Below, one piece after another: positions 1 through 8,701 of a DNA stretch of 64,000 bases. Numbering within the stretch: position 1 is the first letter of the stretch; every line of letters starts with the position of its first letter. Origin of the DNA: Selenomonadaceae bacterium (GTDB taxonomy: Bacteria > Bacillota > Negativicutes > Selenomonadales > Selenomonadaceae); contig JAFRRH010000008.1 of the NCBI GenBank assembly GCA_017428215.1, forward strand, positions 1 through 64,000, in the 5' to 3' direction. The notes beneath the pieces are model-generated. The model searched no databases. It saw nothing but the letters and a program-made list of their open reading frames with translations, and was not told where the DNA came from. A program made the position numbers and the translations under genes.

Positions 1-116
1 TATTACGACAAAATTCTCGACCAAATAAGCAAGTATGTTCATCCAGTAAGGCAAGAAAGATTCTTCCTAAGAAATTGCCGATATATCCATCCTGTGAGCT
101 TCAATTATCGTGTCGC

Positions 117-1967
117 TTAAGTTAATGGCATTGCACATTTTCCTGTATTTATGCCGCCATCTTTCATTCCATACATATGTAAGTAATTACCTGAGCCGTT
201 TGGTTCGTTGTCGGCGAAGTGATTATAACTAAAAGTCTCATATGTTGTCCATTGCCAATTATCGTTGTCGTCTTTAAATCCGCCAAGCCAATAGCTGTTC
301 TTTGTACCTTTTTCGTAAAGAAGATTCTCAACTACAATCTGTTCGTTTTCGTCAGTAATTGTTACGAGATGTCCGCCAATAGATTCACAATAAACTTTTG
401 CATCTTCCCAAGTCATTCCATCGTTAAAAATTTTGTAACTGTGCCCGTTGTATTTCAAAGCGTCGGCAGGAACGCTCGAAATAAGTTTGCCGTTGAGATA
501 TTTTTTCTCTAAGTTATCGGCATCAACAATCGTAATTTCTTTGCCTTTAGCGTTTTGAACTTTGATTGAACCGTTGCCGATTTTGAACGTGACATCATTG
601 CCGCTTTTCGTGACCTTTTTGATTGAGCCTTTAGTCAATTTAATCATGTCTTTGGACGAAAAGTCGGCGATAACGTCATTTCCGTCGCCGCTCGCGTAGA
701 AGAAAACGTCCTTGCCACTTCCGCCGTACAAAGTGTCATTTCCTTTGCCTCCACAGAGCGAATCATTGCCTGCATCGCCAAAAAGATAATCGTCGCCTTT
801 TTCACCCCAAAGTGAATCATTTCCCGCGCCGCCATAGAGTGAATCTTTACCGTTTCCGCCTTTGAGCACGTCTTTGCCTTTGCCGGAGTAAATTTCATTA
901 TCTTTGTCGTTGCCGTTTATGGTTACGGCTTTAGTAAAAGTATCCGCGTAAATAATTTTCACGGAACTCTTGTAGTCGGAAGAATTGACTTCGCTTGTAC
1001 AGTTTGACGGAAGTGTAACAGCAGTACTTTTTTTGTTATAAACGAGGTCAAGCTCAAGAATCGGTAAATTTTCAAGGTCAACCGTCACGCCTAAAGATTT
1101 CAGCTTGCTTTGAAGTATTTTTGAAGTGCTCGCGAAAGAATTTGCCCAACTTTTTATATTTTCGACAGTGCCTTTTGCGGAATTAACTTCAAACGCAAGA
1201 TTGTTGTAAAGATTATTCAAGGATTCATATTGAGTTAAAGCCTCAGAAATTTTTTTGCCTTTAACGCTCTTAACAACCTTGCCGATTTCAGATGTTCCAT
1301 AAGCCTTAGCAACTTTTTTGAAGGCAGAATTGCCGAAAACTTTTTTGTAAACGCTCTCGGTTCCGTCGTTAAAGACTGCGCTTAGAATCTTCGCACCGTT
1401 TTCTATGAGTGTATTAATAATAATTTTTCTTGCGGAAGTCACTCTTTGACCCAAATTATAGAGCGACGCACAATATTGCGCCATTGCATTTTTGCCGGTA
1501 GCTTCATCTTTCCAGTTAATCCACGAATCTTTGTTGCCACGCGATACATTTATGAAACTTCCGCTGACACCAAGATGACTTCCCGAAAATTCAACTTTGT
1601 AAGTTACGGTTTTGCCATTTTCTTCGACTGGAACTTTAATATCGTCGAGTTTCTTAAGCAATTTACCGATTTGCGTCGCGACCTGCTTTATACATTTGCC
1701 TTCGTTAGTAGAATATTCGATAAAGATTGAGCTTATTTTGGCATTATCATTGAGAGTCTCTGCAATTTTCTTATAAACATCATCGGGAATTATCGTAAGA
1801 GTTCCGACGGGTTTTGTAAAACTTTTCTTAACCTGTTCGAGACCGGAACTTTTGGCGGAAGTATCTTGTTTTTCGATAGCCGCGCCGAGTTTTTCGCCGA
1901 GAGCATTGCCGATTGCGTCCAGATTTGTCTTAGCCGCCTTCAAAAGTTTTTCTTTATCACTCGCCAT
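117..1967 (-). CDS. RTX-repeat protein with truncated C-terminal C-type lectin domain
   Basis: 616-residue protein. The N-terminal ~340 residues are unrecognised, rich in Lys and Ser, with no Sec signal. Residues ~345-430 hold calcium-binding nonapeptides of GGxGNDxL type ([19 protein letters not shown]), followed by a typical T1SS tail (DVFFYASGDGNDVI). The last ~100 residues start a C-type lectin-like fold (YKIFNDGMTWEDAKVYCES, then SYWLGG and NEPNGSGNYLHM). By family knowledge such proteins leave the cell by type I secretion and bind surfaces or glycans. ATG at 1967 is chosen because GGAGAGGTGA lies just upstream; a longer start at 1976 would lie inside that site. The lectin domain stops before its usual final W...C...YICE segment, so the 3' end looks damaged. 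Confidence 0.8.
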   Translation of the reverse strand: MASDKEKLLKAAKTNLDAIGNALGEKLGAAIEKQDTSAKSSGLEQVKKSFTKPVGTLTIIPDDVYKKIAETLNDNAKISSIFIEYSTNEGKCIKQVATQIGKLLKKLDDIKVPVEENGKTVTYKVEFSGSHLGVSGSFINVSRGNKDSWINWKDEATGKNAMAQYCASLYNLGQRVTSARKIIINTLIENGAKILSAVFNDGTESVYKKVFGNSAFKKVAKAYGTSEIGKVVKSVKGKKISEALTQYESLNNLYNNLAFEVNSAKGTVENIKSWANSFASTSKILQSKLKSLGVTVDLENLPILELDLVYNKKSTAVTLPSNCTSEVNSSDYKSSVKIIYADTFTKAVTINGNDKDNEIYSGKGKDVLKGGNGKDSLYGGAGNDSLWGEKGDDYLFGDAGNDSLCGGKGNDTLYGGSGKDVFFYASGDGNDVIADFSSKDMIKLTKGSIKKVTKSGNDVTFKIGNGSIKVQNAKGKEITIVDADNLEKKYLNGKLISSVPADALKYNGHSYKIFNDGMTWEDAKVYCESIGGHLVTITDENEQIVVENLLYEKGTKNSYWLGGFKDDNDNWQWTTYETFSYNHFADNEPNGSGNYLHMYGMKDGGINTGKCAMPLT

Positions 1968-2026
1968 AAAAATCACCTCTCCATAAAACTTTACAATTAA
2001 AATTCTTCCAGTAGAGAGAATTTCCT

Positions 2027-2240
2027 TTAATCTTCAGCATAAATTTTAACGTCGCATTCAAATCAAAGACAATCTGACGCACTTTATAAAATCTTCGTCG
2101 CTCAAATCTTCCACGTCGTAGCGAACTAAAAGCCGCAAGCCGTCAATTCTAATGTCGAGCGTGTCTTTAAAATCGTCAAGCAACTGTTTAGCCGGCACAT
2201 CGAAGCCTTTGCGCTTTTCAACGTAAATTCTTTTAACCAT
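2027..2240 (-). pseudogene. purL: purL 5' remnant (clostridial-type FGAM synthase N-terminus)
   Basis: An open frame of 60 residues starts MVKRIYVEKRKGFDVPAKQL and continues LRLLVRYDVEDLSDEDF. This is the start of the long, clostridial-type phosphoribosylformylglycinamidine synthase (PurS-like domain). The frame ends at 2058; shifting by one base gives FECDVKIYAED and a stop at 2027, which matches how that domain continues in the family (FSEP.VD..Y.E). The remaining ~1200 residues of PurL are absent. It has a good ribosome site (TGGAGGAAAATATG), so a 60-residue peptide may still be made. I read it as a decayed fragment left by a deletion or rearrangement; a functional short PurS-like protein is less likely because the frame is broken. 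Confidence 0.65.
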
Positions 2241-2329
2241 ATTTTCCTCCAGAAATTTTTATTGATTTTAGCACAGGGCGCGGAAATAAAAAAGGGCGAA
2301 GCATATCGAAAAGCTCTATACAAATTTCC

Positions 2330-2358
2330 TTGACTTTGCTCGCCTAATAACTTAAACT
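2330..2358 (+). promoter_or_regulatory. Promoter for yidD-yidC-khpB
   Basis: TTGACT, 17-base spacer, TAAACT. The -35 is 5/6 and the -10 is 4/6. It lies 54 bases before the preferred yidD ATG and would exclude much earlier starts. Confidence 0.55.
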
Positions 2359-2411
2359 AACGTCGCATTTTGAACTTACGATTGAATAATATGATTTTAT
2401 TGCACTTAATC

Positions 2412-2621
2412 ATGACGAAAATTTTAATAGCCTTAATAAATTTTTATCGAAAATGGCTGTCGCCGCTCAAAGCTCCATGTTGCCGTTTCGTACCGACGTG
2501 CTCAACTTATGCCGTCGACGCACTGAAAAAATACGGCTGGATTCGCGGTGGATTCTTGACGCTTAAAAGAATTCTGCGTTGCAATCCCTTCAGCAAAGGC
2601 GGCTATGATCCTGTCCCTTAA
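2412..2621 (+). CDS. yidD: Membrane protein insertion efficiency factor YidD
   Basis: 69-residue protein of the small YidD family (formerly Haemolytic/DUF37), which helps YidC insert proteins into the inner membrane. It carries the family signature [20 protein letters not shown] followed by [12 protein letters not shown] and [17 protein letters not shown]. The N-terminal helix is amphipathic. The start at 2412 gives [12 protein letters not shown], the usual family start; in-frame starts at 2391 and 2370 (TTG) would add residues not seen in the family. No strong ribosome site precedes any of them. It is followed 20 bases later by yidC, the usual neighbour. The rnpA-rpmH genes that normally precede it are not in this window. 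Confidence 0.9.
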   Translation: MTKILIALINFYRKWLSPLKAPCCRFVPTCSTYAVDALKKYGWIRGGFLTLKRILRCNPFSKGGYDPVP

Positions 2622-2641
2622 CTCCTAAAGGAAGTGATTTT

Positions 2642-3319
2642 TTGGAAGAACCTGGACTTTTTGGCGGTGTATTCGAGCCAATAGAAAAACTCATGACTGC
2701 CGTATTAACTGCGCTCTATTCGCTAACTGAAACGCTTGGCGTGCCCAGTTACGGCTTGGCAATAATTTTGCTAACCATACTTATAAAAATTTTGGTTTAC
2801 CCATTGACGAAAAAACAACTCCAATCGATGAAAGCAATGCAACGCATTCAGCCGCAAATGAAAAAGTTGCAGGATAAGTACAAGGATAACCCGCAAGTCA
2901 TGCAACAAAAATTAATGGAACTGTATCAAAAAGAGGGCGCAAATCCAATGTCGGGTTGTTTGCCCATGCTGATTCAAATGCCAATTTTAATGGGTATGTA
3001 TTATACGCTGTACAGTTTCGATTACGGCGGTGCGGCTCCGTCATTCCTGTGGTTGCCGAGTTTATCAGAGACTGATCCGACTTATGCATTGCCATTCCTT
3101 TCGGCGGCTACGACATTTCTTCAGCAAAAAATGATGTCAAACACGAGCGAAGCAAATACGCAAATGCGTGCGATGATGGTAGTAATGCCGTTGTTTATCG
3201 GCTGGATAAGTTTACAATTCCCAGCGGGGCTGGTGCTCTATTGGGTAACGATGAATGTCGTGCAGATAGTTCAACAGTGGTGGACGAATAGGCAGGACGA
3301 TAACAAGGAGGCTGCTTAA
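2642..3319 (+). CDS. yidC: Membrane protein insertase YidC (short, Oxa1 type)
   Basis: 225 residues. YidC/Oxa1/Alb3 insertase that moves membrane proteins into the lipid bilayer with or without Sec. The Oxa1 core is complete: first membrane helix near residues 38-55 (YGLAIILLTILIKILVYPLT), a cytoplasmic helical hairpin (QPQMKKLQDKYKDNPQ), then CLPMLIQMPILMGMYYTLY and two more helices ending FPAGLVLYWVTMNVVQI. It lacks the large periplasmic P1 domain of proteobacterial YidC and has no lipobox, so it is the Gram-positive length despite the outer membrane inferred for this organism. Start is TTG at 2642 after AAAGGAAGTG. khpB begins at the base after its stop. Confidence 0.95.
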   Translation: MEEPGLFGGVFEPIEKLMTAVLTALYSLTETLGVPSYGLAIILLTILIKILVYPLTKKQLQSMKAMQRIQPQMKKLQDKYKDNPQVMQQKLMELYQKEGANPMSGCLPMLIQMPILMGMYYTLYSFDYGGAAPSFLWLPSLSETDPTYALPFLSAATTFLQQKMMSNTSEANTQMRAMMVVMPLFIGWISLQFPAGLVLYWVTMNVVQIVQQWWTNRQDDNKEAA

Positions 3320-4111
3320 ATGGCAAATGTGATTGAAAGAACCGGCAAAACGATTGACGAAGCAATAGCAGCGGCGGCAGAAGAGCTGGGCGTAGATAAA
3401 GACGAACTTGATATTGAAATTTTGGAGACACCGACTAAAAGGCTGTTCGGGCTGTTCGGCGAGACGCCCGCCAAAATTCGCGCTACAGTCAAAGAACCGC
3501 CCGAAATAATCAAGAATGAAAAGCCAGTAGTTGTCGAGGAACCTGCGCGGCTTGAGGAAGAAATTTCAGCTGAGGAGCCGGCAGAAAAATTTGAGCCAGT
3601 ATTAGAGCCGTCGCCCGTCGAAGAAAAAATTGAGCCTTTCGACAGAGATAAAGCCATAGATGCGGCAGAAGATTTCTTGCGGGAAGTTTTTGCTACAATG
3701 AATTTGGAAGTTATCATGAAAATCGAGGATAACGACGAGGAAGGTTGCTTAATCGAGCTTAGCGGTAAAGGCTTAGGAATTTTAATCGGTAGACGCGGGC
3801 AAGCACTTGACGCTTTGCAGTACCTGCTGAACTTGGCGGTAAATCGCAAGCACGCGGACGAAAAAGTTCACTTCGTGCTTGACGTTGAAGATTATCGCCG
3901 CCGCCGCGAACAAACTTTAATTAAGCTTGCCAAAAGTGTTGCTGAACGCGTGATTAAAACTCGTCGTGATGTTAAACTTGAGCCGATGAATCGCCACGAG
4001 CGGAAAATTATTCACACTGTTTTACAAGACAATGATCGCGTCGATACACATAGCGCGGGCGAGGAACCTTATAGATATATAGTCGTTTCGCCAAAACGCG
4101 GCAGAAGATAG
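3320..4111 (+). CDS. khpB: RNA-binding protein KhpB/Jag
   Basis: 263 residues in the standard Jag order. Residues 1-50 are the Jag-N domain (VIERTGKTIDEAIAAAAEEL). Residues ~60-110 are an acidic, Pro/Glu-rich linker. A KH domain follows with GxxG loop IGRRGQALDALQYLLNLAVN, then an R3H domain with MNRHERKIIHTVLQDN. KhpB, usually with KhpA, binds RNA and affects cell envelope and division in Firmicutes. The start ATG touches the yidC stop and has AAGGAGG upstream, so translation is coupled. In many Firmicutes mnmE follows; here a terminator and an ABC transporter follow instead. Confidence 0.93.
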   Translation: MANVIERTGKTIDEAIAAAAEELGVDKDELDIEILETPTKRLFGLFGETPAKIRATVKEPPEIIKNEKPVVVEEPARLEEEISAEEPAEKFEPVLEPSPVEEKIEPFDRDKAIDAAEDFLREVFATMNLEVIMKIEDNDEEGCLIELSGKGLGILIGRRGQALDALQYLLNLAVNRKHADEKVHFVLDVEDYRRRREQTLIKLAKSVAERVIKTRRDVKLEPMNRHERKIIHTVLQDNDRVDTHSAGEEPYRYIVVSPKRGRR

Positions 4112-4126
4112 ACCGTTTACATAGTT

Positions 4127-4160
4127 AAAAAAGCACGCAAAATTTAAAGCGTGTTTTTTT
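4127..4160 (+). terminator. Terminator after khpB
   Basis: GCACGC and GCGTGT form a stem (one G-U) around an AT-rich loop, followed by seven T and preceded by an A run. It closes the yidD-yidC-khpB unit. Confidence 0.7.
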
Positions 4161-4213
4161 ATACAAGAGATTAAATACATTAAAAAATATTAGAGGATAA
4201 AACTTTAAACTTT

Positions 4214-4945
4214 ATGATTCAAGATATTACAACCGTCATGTGGAGAGATTGGATTGTCTTACGTCGACGACTTAAGAAATTTATTCTGTCGCGATTGGTG
4301 ACGCCTGTCCTTTATCTCGTCGCATTCGGCTGGGGTTTAGGCAAAAATATTAATCTTGCGTCGGGCAGTTATTTAGATTTTCTCGTGCCAGGCATTATCG
4401 CGCTAAACACAATGAACGTTAGCTACATGAGTATAACTACTGTTCACGCCGAGCGCGTCTATCATAAAAGTTTGGAAGAGTATTTAAGCGCACCGATTGA
4501 GCCTGCCGCGTTTGTTATTGGGAAAATTTTGTCGGCGGTTGTTCGGGCGTTAATATCAACCGCGTTGATTTTAAGTGTAGCAATAATTTTCGGCGCGAGT
4601 TTAAAGTTTTTTTCCGAGCCGCTGAATTTTTTAGTTGTCGTCGTGCTGAACTCAATAATTTTCGCGAGTGTGTGTTTCTGCGCGGCGTTAAAAGTCCAAA
4701 CTTATGAGGAGCTGGCGCAAGTCAACACATATCTTTTAATGCCGATGAGTTTCTTATGTGGAACATTTTTTTCCGTAGCAGAATTGCCGCCCGTCGTCCG
4801 AATTTTGATAGAAATTTTACCGCTAACTCACACAAGCCAACTTTTACGCGAAGGATTCAACTTGCCGTCGATTTTAATTTTAGCAGGCTACGCGATTTTC
4901 TCGCTATGGTTATCAATCAAAATGTTCAAGAGGTTATCGTCATGA
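4214..4945 (+). CDS. ABC-2 type transporter permease
   Basis: 243 residues with about six hydrophobic segments and the ABC-2 (NodJ/DrrB-like) layout: a charged N-terminal region (MWRDWIVLRRRLKKF), then segments including LVTPVLYLVAFGWGLG, FLVPGIIALNTMNVSYMSI and the late motif LPLTHTSQLLREGF typical of NodJ-like exporters. It should form the membrane channel of an exporter with the ATPase encoded next, with which it shares an ATGA overlap. The substrate cannot be read from sequence; this family exports drugs, polysaccharides or lipids. Confidence 0.85.
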   Translation: MIQDITTVMWRDWIVLRRRLKKFILSRLVTPVLYLVAFGWGLGKNINLASGSYLDFLVPGIIALNTMNVSYMSITTVHAERVYHKSLEEYLSAPIEPAAFVIGKILSAVVRALISTALILSVAIIFGASLKFFSEPLNFLVVVVLNSIIFASVCFCAALKVQTYEELAQVNTYLLMPMSFLCGTFFSVAELPPVVRILIEILPLTHTSQLLREGFNLPSILILAGYAIFSLWLSIKMFKRLSS

Positions 4946-5679
4946 AACACAATCAATCTAAACTTTGCACGACGCAGATTGAAAATTTTTCCGTCAGGGT
5001 CGGCGAACTCACAATTTTTGAGGACGTGAACTTTACGATTCATTGCGGCGAATTGACTGCCTTAATTGGTCCTAATGGCGCAGGTAAATCCACGCTATTA
5101 AAATCAATTCTCGGCGAAGTTGAACACACGGGCAATCTAAATTACTTTGACGCAAAAGGCGAACACCTCCGCCCAATTATCGGCTACGTTCCGCAAACTT
5201 TGAAATTCGACGCTACCAGCCCGACCACAGTTTTAGATTTATTTATGGCGTGTTTGACGTGGCGACCGGTCTGGCTTTGCAGTTCAAAATTTATTCGCGA
5301 ACGCGTTATTAAAAATCTTCGTCGCGTCAAGGCAGAACATTTAATCGACAGGCGATTAGGCGCGTTATCTGGCGGCGAATTGCAAAGAATTTTGTTGGCA
5401 CTCGCACTTGACCCGCTACCGGATTTATTGCTTTTGGACGAACCGATTAGCGGAGTTGACAAAGTCGGTATGAGAATTTTTTATGAACTCGTCGCTGAAT
5501 TAAAATCCGTCGAGGACATGGCAATCCTTTTAATTTCGCACGATTTGGAGATGATTGAACGATTCGCCGATAAAGTTATTCTGCTCAACAAAAAAGTTTT
5601 AAAAATCGGCAAGGCGCAGGAAGTTTTTCAATCGGAAGAAATGCGCGAAGTTTTCAAACAAAAAACCGCCAAGCTTTGA
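4942..5679 (+). CDS. ABC transporter ATP-binding protein (ZnuC/MntB-like sequence)
   Basis: 245 residues. ABC ATPase with Walker A GPNGAGKST (~residues 43-51), Q-loop GYVPQ, signature LSGGELQRILLALAL, Walker B LLLLDEP and switch His LLISHDLEM. The segments TTVLDLFMACL...W and RVKAEHLIDRRLGALSGGE resemble ATPases of zinc/manganese importers (ZnuC type) more than drug exporters, although its partner is an ABC-2 permease. The start at 4942 makes an ATGA overlap with the permease stop and gives the usual length; a longer open frame upstream lies inside the permease gene. No periplasmic binding protein gene is adjacent. Confidence 0.87.
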   Translation: MKHNQSKLCTTQIENFSVRVGELTIFEDVNFTIHCGELTALIGPNGAGKSTLLKSILGEVEHTGNLNYFDAKGEHLRPIIGYVPQTLKFDATSPTTVLDLFMACLTWRPVWLCSSKFIRERVIKNLRRVKAEHLIDRRLGALSGGELQRILLALALDPLPDLLLLDEPISGVDKVGMRIFYELVAELKSVEDMAILLISHDLEMIERFADKVILLNKKVLKIGKAQEVFQSEEMREVFKQKTAKL

Positions 5680-5698
5680 ACGGCTCGGCGATTTTTTT
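5667..5698 (+). terminator. Terminator after ABC transporter
   Basis: CGCC-A-AGC pairs with GCT-C-GGCG around a short loop, followed by a T7 run at 5692-5698. It overlaps the gene end and separates it from the convergent gene. Confidence 0.6.
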
Positions 5699-5700
5699 AT

Positions 5701-7029
5701 TCAGCAGTTGAAAATCAGGACGTCCGCATCAACTGCCCCGTAAAAATTTTTTAACTCGGCAAGTTTTTCTTTCGTCGGAGCAAGCAACGCAAATTTTCTT
5801 ATCCGCTCTTCCAAATACAAAAATTTAGCGTCATTACTTGAAATAATTTCGATAGAAAAATTCTCAGTGCGTAGATAGTTTCGATTCTGCTCGCGGAAGA
5901 TAAAACCGTCAGAAATTTCCTCTGTAGCTAAAGCGTCGTCGATTATAAAACTCGGTTTGAATATTGTACTTTGCGAAAGTTCTTGAGCAAGCAGAAAACT
6001 TTCATAGCCTACGCCTTGAGCAATCGCGACGCCCAATAATGGTAGATTTTTAATCTCAAACGCCTCAGCAACTTCATTTGTGAAATTTTTTTTAGCAGCA
6101 AGCTCTTTGTCCCGAAAAGCTTTTTGCTTATTAAATTCACATACAAAATTTTCAAAAATCATGCGAATTTTTTCAATCACTTGTTGCGGATTTAGCTTGC
6201 TGTCATCGAATTTGAATTCAGCGGGAATATTTATATCAATGTCGTTAGCTGCCGCTCCACGCTTACCAGTTATCACAACGCAACCCATAAGTGAGGCTTC
6301 GCGAGGTAATCGCTCTCGTCCTGGAAAATTTCCGAAGTCAATATACACTTTCGCTTTAGTCAAAAATTCTTTAACTTGTTCAACAGTCATACCCTTAATC
6401 GGTCGCCAATCAATATCAGGTGCAAGTTTTATAAGCTGTTGAGTAATTTCAATGCCTTTACTCGGATTATAAGCGACGATATTTTCTTTTTTATTAAGGT
6501 CAACATTATTAGCATAATTTAAAAAATTTTGATTCATGCACGTTTCAACAGATTTTGCATTAGTAATACCATTAATTATTATAAATTGTCGAGTATATTC
6601 CGATTGAAAAAAATGAGTTATATTGCTGTCCTCTTTACTGAAGTAAAAAAATTTTGGAGTAGGTTCGGTCATTACTTTAGAGAGATGGCTGTTTAATAAT
6701 ATAGAAATTTTTTTTATGTAATTATCAACGCTCAACCACCAAAAAACACGTTGAATTTTTTTCACAGTGTAAAGATACTCACTGAAATATTCGGGGATAA
6801 CAAAAATATTTTTCTCCGAATCTTCTAAATCAAATGTGTAAGGAAGATGATATTTTATGTAAACTTCGGGCACAGGATTATTTTTTGATGTGTTCGGTAT
6901 ATAAAACATGAATGCGTTGATATTTAATCTTATAAGTTGCGAGCAAAGCTGATGACACAGCTCTGGACCGCCGGAAGCATAATTACGAGGGCAGAGGACA
7001 TAAACTTTCGAGTCGGGATAAAGTTTCAT
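5701..7029 (-). CDS. Putative glycosyltransferase (GT4-like)
   Basis: 442 residues, no signal peptide or clear membrane span. The N-terminus reads VYVLCPRNYASGGPELCHQL, a pattern common at the start of GT-B glycosyltransferases. The centre has VAYNPSKGIEITQQLIKLAP and YIDFGNFPGRERLPREASLM, like the GT4 donor site in which a conserved acid follows an EA/P-R-E segment. The last ~110 residues are unrecognised. Likely role is transfer of sugars onto surface polysaccharide or protein. ATG at 7029 is chosen for TGGAGG just upstream; the longer TTG start overlaps that site. It sits alone on the minus strand after the NhaD-like gene. Confidence 0.6.
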   Translation of the reverse strand: MKLYPDSKVYVLCPRNYASGGPELCHQLCSQLIRLNINAFMFYIPNTSKNNPVPEVYIKYHLPYTFDLEDSEKNIFVIPEYFSEYLYTVKKIQRVFWWLSVDNYIKKISILLNSHLSKVMTEPTPKFFYFSKEDSNITHFFQSEYTRQFIIINGITNAKSVETCMNQNFLNYANNVDLNKKENIVAYNPSKGIEITQQLIKLAPDIDWRPIKGMTVEQVKEFLTKAKVYIDFGNFPGRERLPREASLMGCVVITGKRGAAANDIDINIPAEFKFDDSKLNPQQVIEKIRMIFENFVCEFNKQKAFRDKELAAKKNFTNEVAEAFEIKNLPLLGVAIAQGVGYESFLLAQELSQSTIFKPSFIIDDALATEEISDGFIFREQNRNYLRTENFSIEIISSNDAKFLYLEERIRKFALLAPTKEKLAELKNFYGAVDADVLIFNC

Positions 7030-7087
7030 AAAAACCTCCAAAAAAATTGGTCGACAAACTCAAAAGCTTGCCGACCGAAAAAATTTT

Positions 7088-8371
7088 TTATAAATAACGA
7101 AGATAAACGTAGGCGGTTGAAATAATTATCGACAGAATCATCAGCGGGAAGGCAACTTTCATAAATCCGATAAACGAAATCGCTCGTCCGCGTTGAGCCG
7201 CCATAGACGCGACAACGACGTTTGCACTTGCGCCGATTAAGGTTCCGTTACCGCCGAGACACGCGCCCAAAGCCAAGCTCCACCACATCGGGTCAAGATT
7301 CGTCAAGCCCATTGCGCCCATATCTTTAATCAACGGAATCATCGTAGCCACGAACGGAATATTGTCAATAAATGCCGAAGCAATCGCGCTCATCCAGAGG
7401 ATTATCATTGCGGTTAAGGTAACGTCGCCCTGCGTGATTTTAATTGCCTCTTCCGCTAACATTTTGATAACGCCCGTCTCAACCAACGCGCCGACGAGGA
7501 TAAACAATCCGCCGAAGAAGAATATTGCGAGCCATTCAACTTTGCTGAGCATTTTAGCAATCATTTCTTCGTTGTGCGAGAAAGTTATAAGCAACAGTAA
7601 ACTTGCGCCCGTGAGTGCCGCCGTTGCCGATTCAAGTCCCAACATGCCGTGAAATGCAAACAAGCTGATTGTTATCGCCAAAACGAACAGGCATTTCTTA
7701 AGGAGCAAATGATCTGTTATCTGTTCGTGTTCGTTGAGTCGCATAACTTTATCTTGGAGTTCGGGTTTGGTGTGTAAATCGTTTTTATAAATCATAACCA
7801 ACAACGCAACTGTCACGACGAAGATTAAAACCGATACTGCCGTCATGTTGAGGATAAAATCGCCGAAACTCAAGCCGACTGCCGAGCCAATCATAATGTT
7901 TGGCGGGTCGCCGATAAGCGTTGCAGTTCCGCCGATGTTCGAGCTAATAATTTGCGCCATAAGGAACGGTTTCACGTCAACTTTCAACTGCGCGGCGATA
8001 TTAAAAGTAATCGGCACGGTTAAAAGGACGGTCGTAACGTTATCGAGCAATGCGGAGCAAACGGCGGTTAACGTACTAAGTGCGACAAGCAAGGCGACGG
8101 GTTGAGCCTTAACTTTCTTCGCCGACCAGATAGCCAGGAAATTAAATAATCCCGTCTCGCTTGTGATGTTGACGACAATCATCATACCCATAAGCAAACC
8201 GATTGTGTTAAAGTCAATGTGGTGAACTGCGGTTTCCTGGTCGAGAATTCCCAAAAGAATCATCAACATTGCGCCGAAAAGCCCGACTACCGTGCGGTGA
8301 ACTTTTTCGGAAATTATCAGCGCGTAGGCAGTTACGAAAATCGCAATCGCCACGTAAGTCATAGTATCCAT
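7088..8371 (-). CDS. ArsB/NhaD-family ion transporter
   Basis: 427 residues, about eleven hydrophobic segments. It belongs to the ion transporter superfamily (ArsB/NhaD/CitM), shown by the two inverted-repeat signatures: ALLDNVTTVLLTVPITF plus NIGGTATLIGDPPNIMIGS in the first half and SAFIDNIPFVATMIPLI plus LGGNGTLIGASANVVVAS in the second. These motifs line the ion site in Na+/H+ antiporters and arsenite permeases. Substrate is open: Na+/H+ exchange, arsenite or dicarboxylate are possible. No arsenic genes are nearby. It follows the 103-residue gene by 12 bases and may be the last gene of the HD-glnS unit. Confidence 0.85.
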   Translation of the reverse strand: MDTMTYVAIAIFVTAYALIISEKVHRTVVGLFGAMLMILLGILDQETAVHHIDFNTIGLLMGMMIVVNITSETGLFNFLAIWSAKKVKAQPVALLVALSTLTAVCSALLDNVTTVLLTVPITFNIAAQLKVDVKPFLMAQIISSNIGGTATLIGDPPNIMIGSAVGLSFGDFILNMTAVSVLIFVVTVALLVMIYKNDLHTKPELQDKVMRLNEHEQITDHLLLKKCLFVLAITISLFAFHGMLGLESATAALTGASLLLLITFSHNEEMIAKMLSKVEWLAIFFFGGLFILVGALVETGVIKMLAEEAIKITQGDVTLTAMIILWMSAIASAFIDNIPFVATMIPLIKDMGAMGLTNLDPMWWSLALGACLGGNGTLIGASANVVVASMAAQRGRAISFIGFMKVAFPLMILSIIISTAYVYLRYL

Positions 8372-8383
8372 TAAAAAATCCCC

Positions 8384-8695
8384 TTAGAAAAGTTTTTTAT
8401 CAGTGACGGTCAAAGTTATTCGTTCGCCGTCTCTTTTTATTTTGAAGTTGTAGCTCTTGACGCCCGCATTGGACAATTCGATTTTTAGTGCAAGAAGTTC
8501 ACGTCCGAGTTTGTCGGTAAGTTCGGGCGTAAATCCTGCCTTTGCAAGCGGCGCGGGCGGAGCTTCTGCCTCTGCAACCATGCGAAGTTTTTCGGCTTTT
8601 TTTGCGGCGGTTAAAAGTTGCTGTTCGATTGTTTCTTCCTCGATGTAATTTTTTACCATATCTTTATCCGTCAAGCCGCGTGGAATTTTCGGCAT
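8384..8695 (-). CDS. Hypothetical protein, 103 residues
   Basis: Small, charged soluble protein I do not recognise. Residues ~20-45 form a probable helix (IEQQLLTAAKKAEKLRMVAE), followed by an Ala/Pro linker and a second region ending in a beta-like stretch (YNFKIKRDGERITLTVTDK). It begins six bases after the glnS stop on the same strand, with AGGTGATTAGCA upstream, and ends 12 bases before the transporter gene, so it is likely co-transcribed with both. Confidence 0.6.
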   Translation of the reverse strand: MPKIPRGLTDKDMVKNYIEEETIEQQLLTAAKKAEKLRMVAEAEAPPAPLAKAGFTPELTDKLGRELLALKIELSNAGVKSYNFKIKRDGERITLTVTDKKLF

Positions 8696-8701
8696 TGCTA
8701 A

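Noticed and set aside
2370..2411. Longer yidD starts at 2370 (TTG) and 2391
   Set aside because: They add residues not found in the family and give no better ribosome site.
3316..3849. 177-residue minus-strand open frame opposite khpB
   Set aside because: Serine-rich shadow of the acidic khpB linker.
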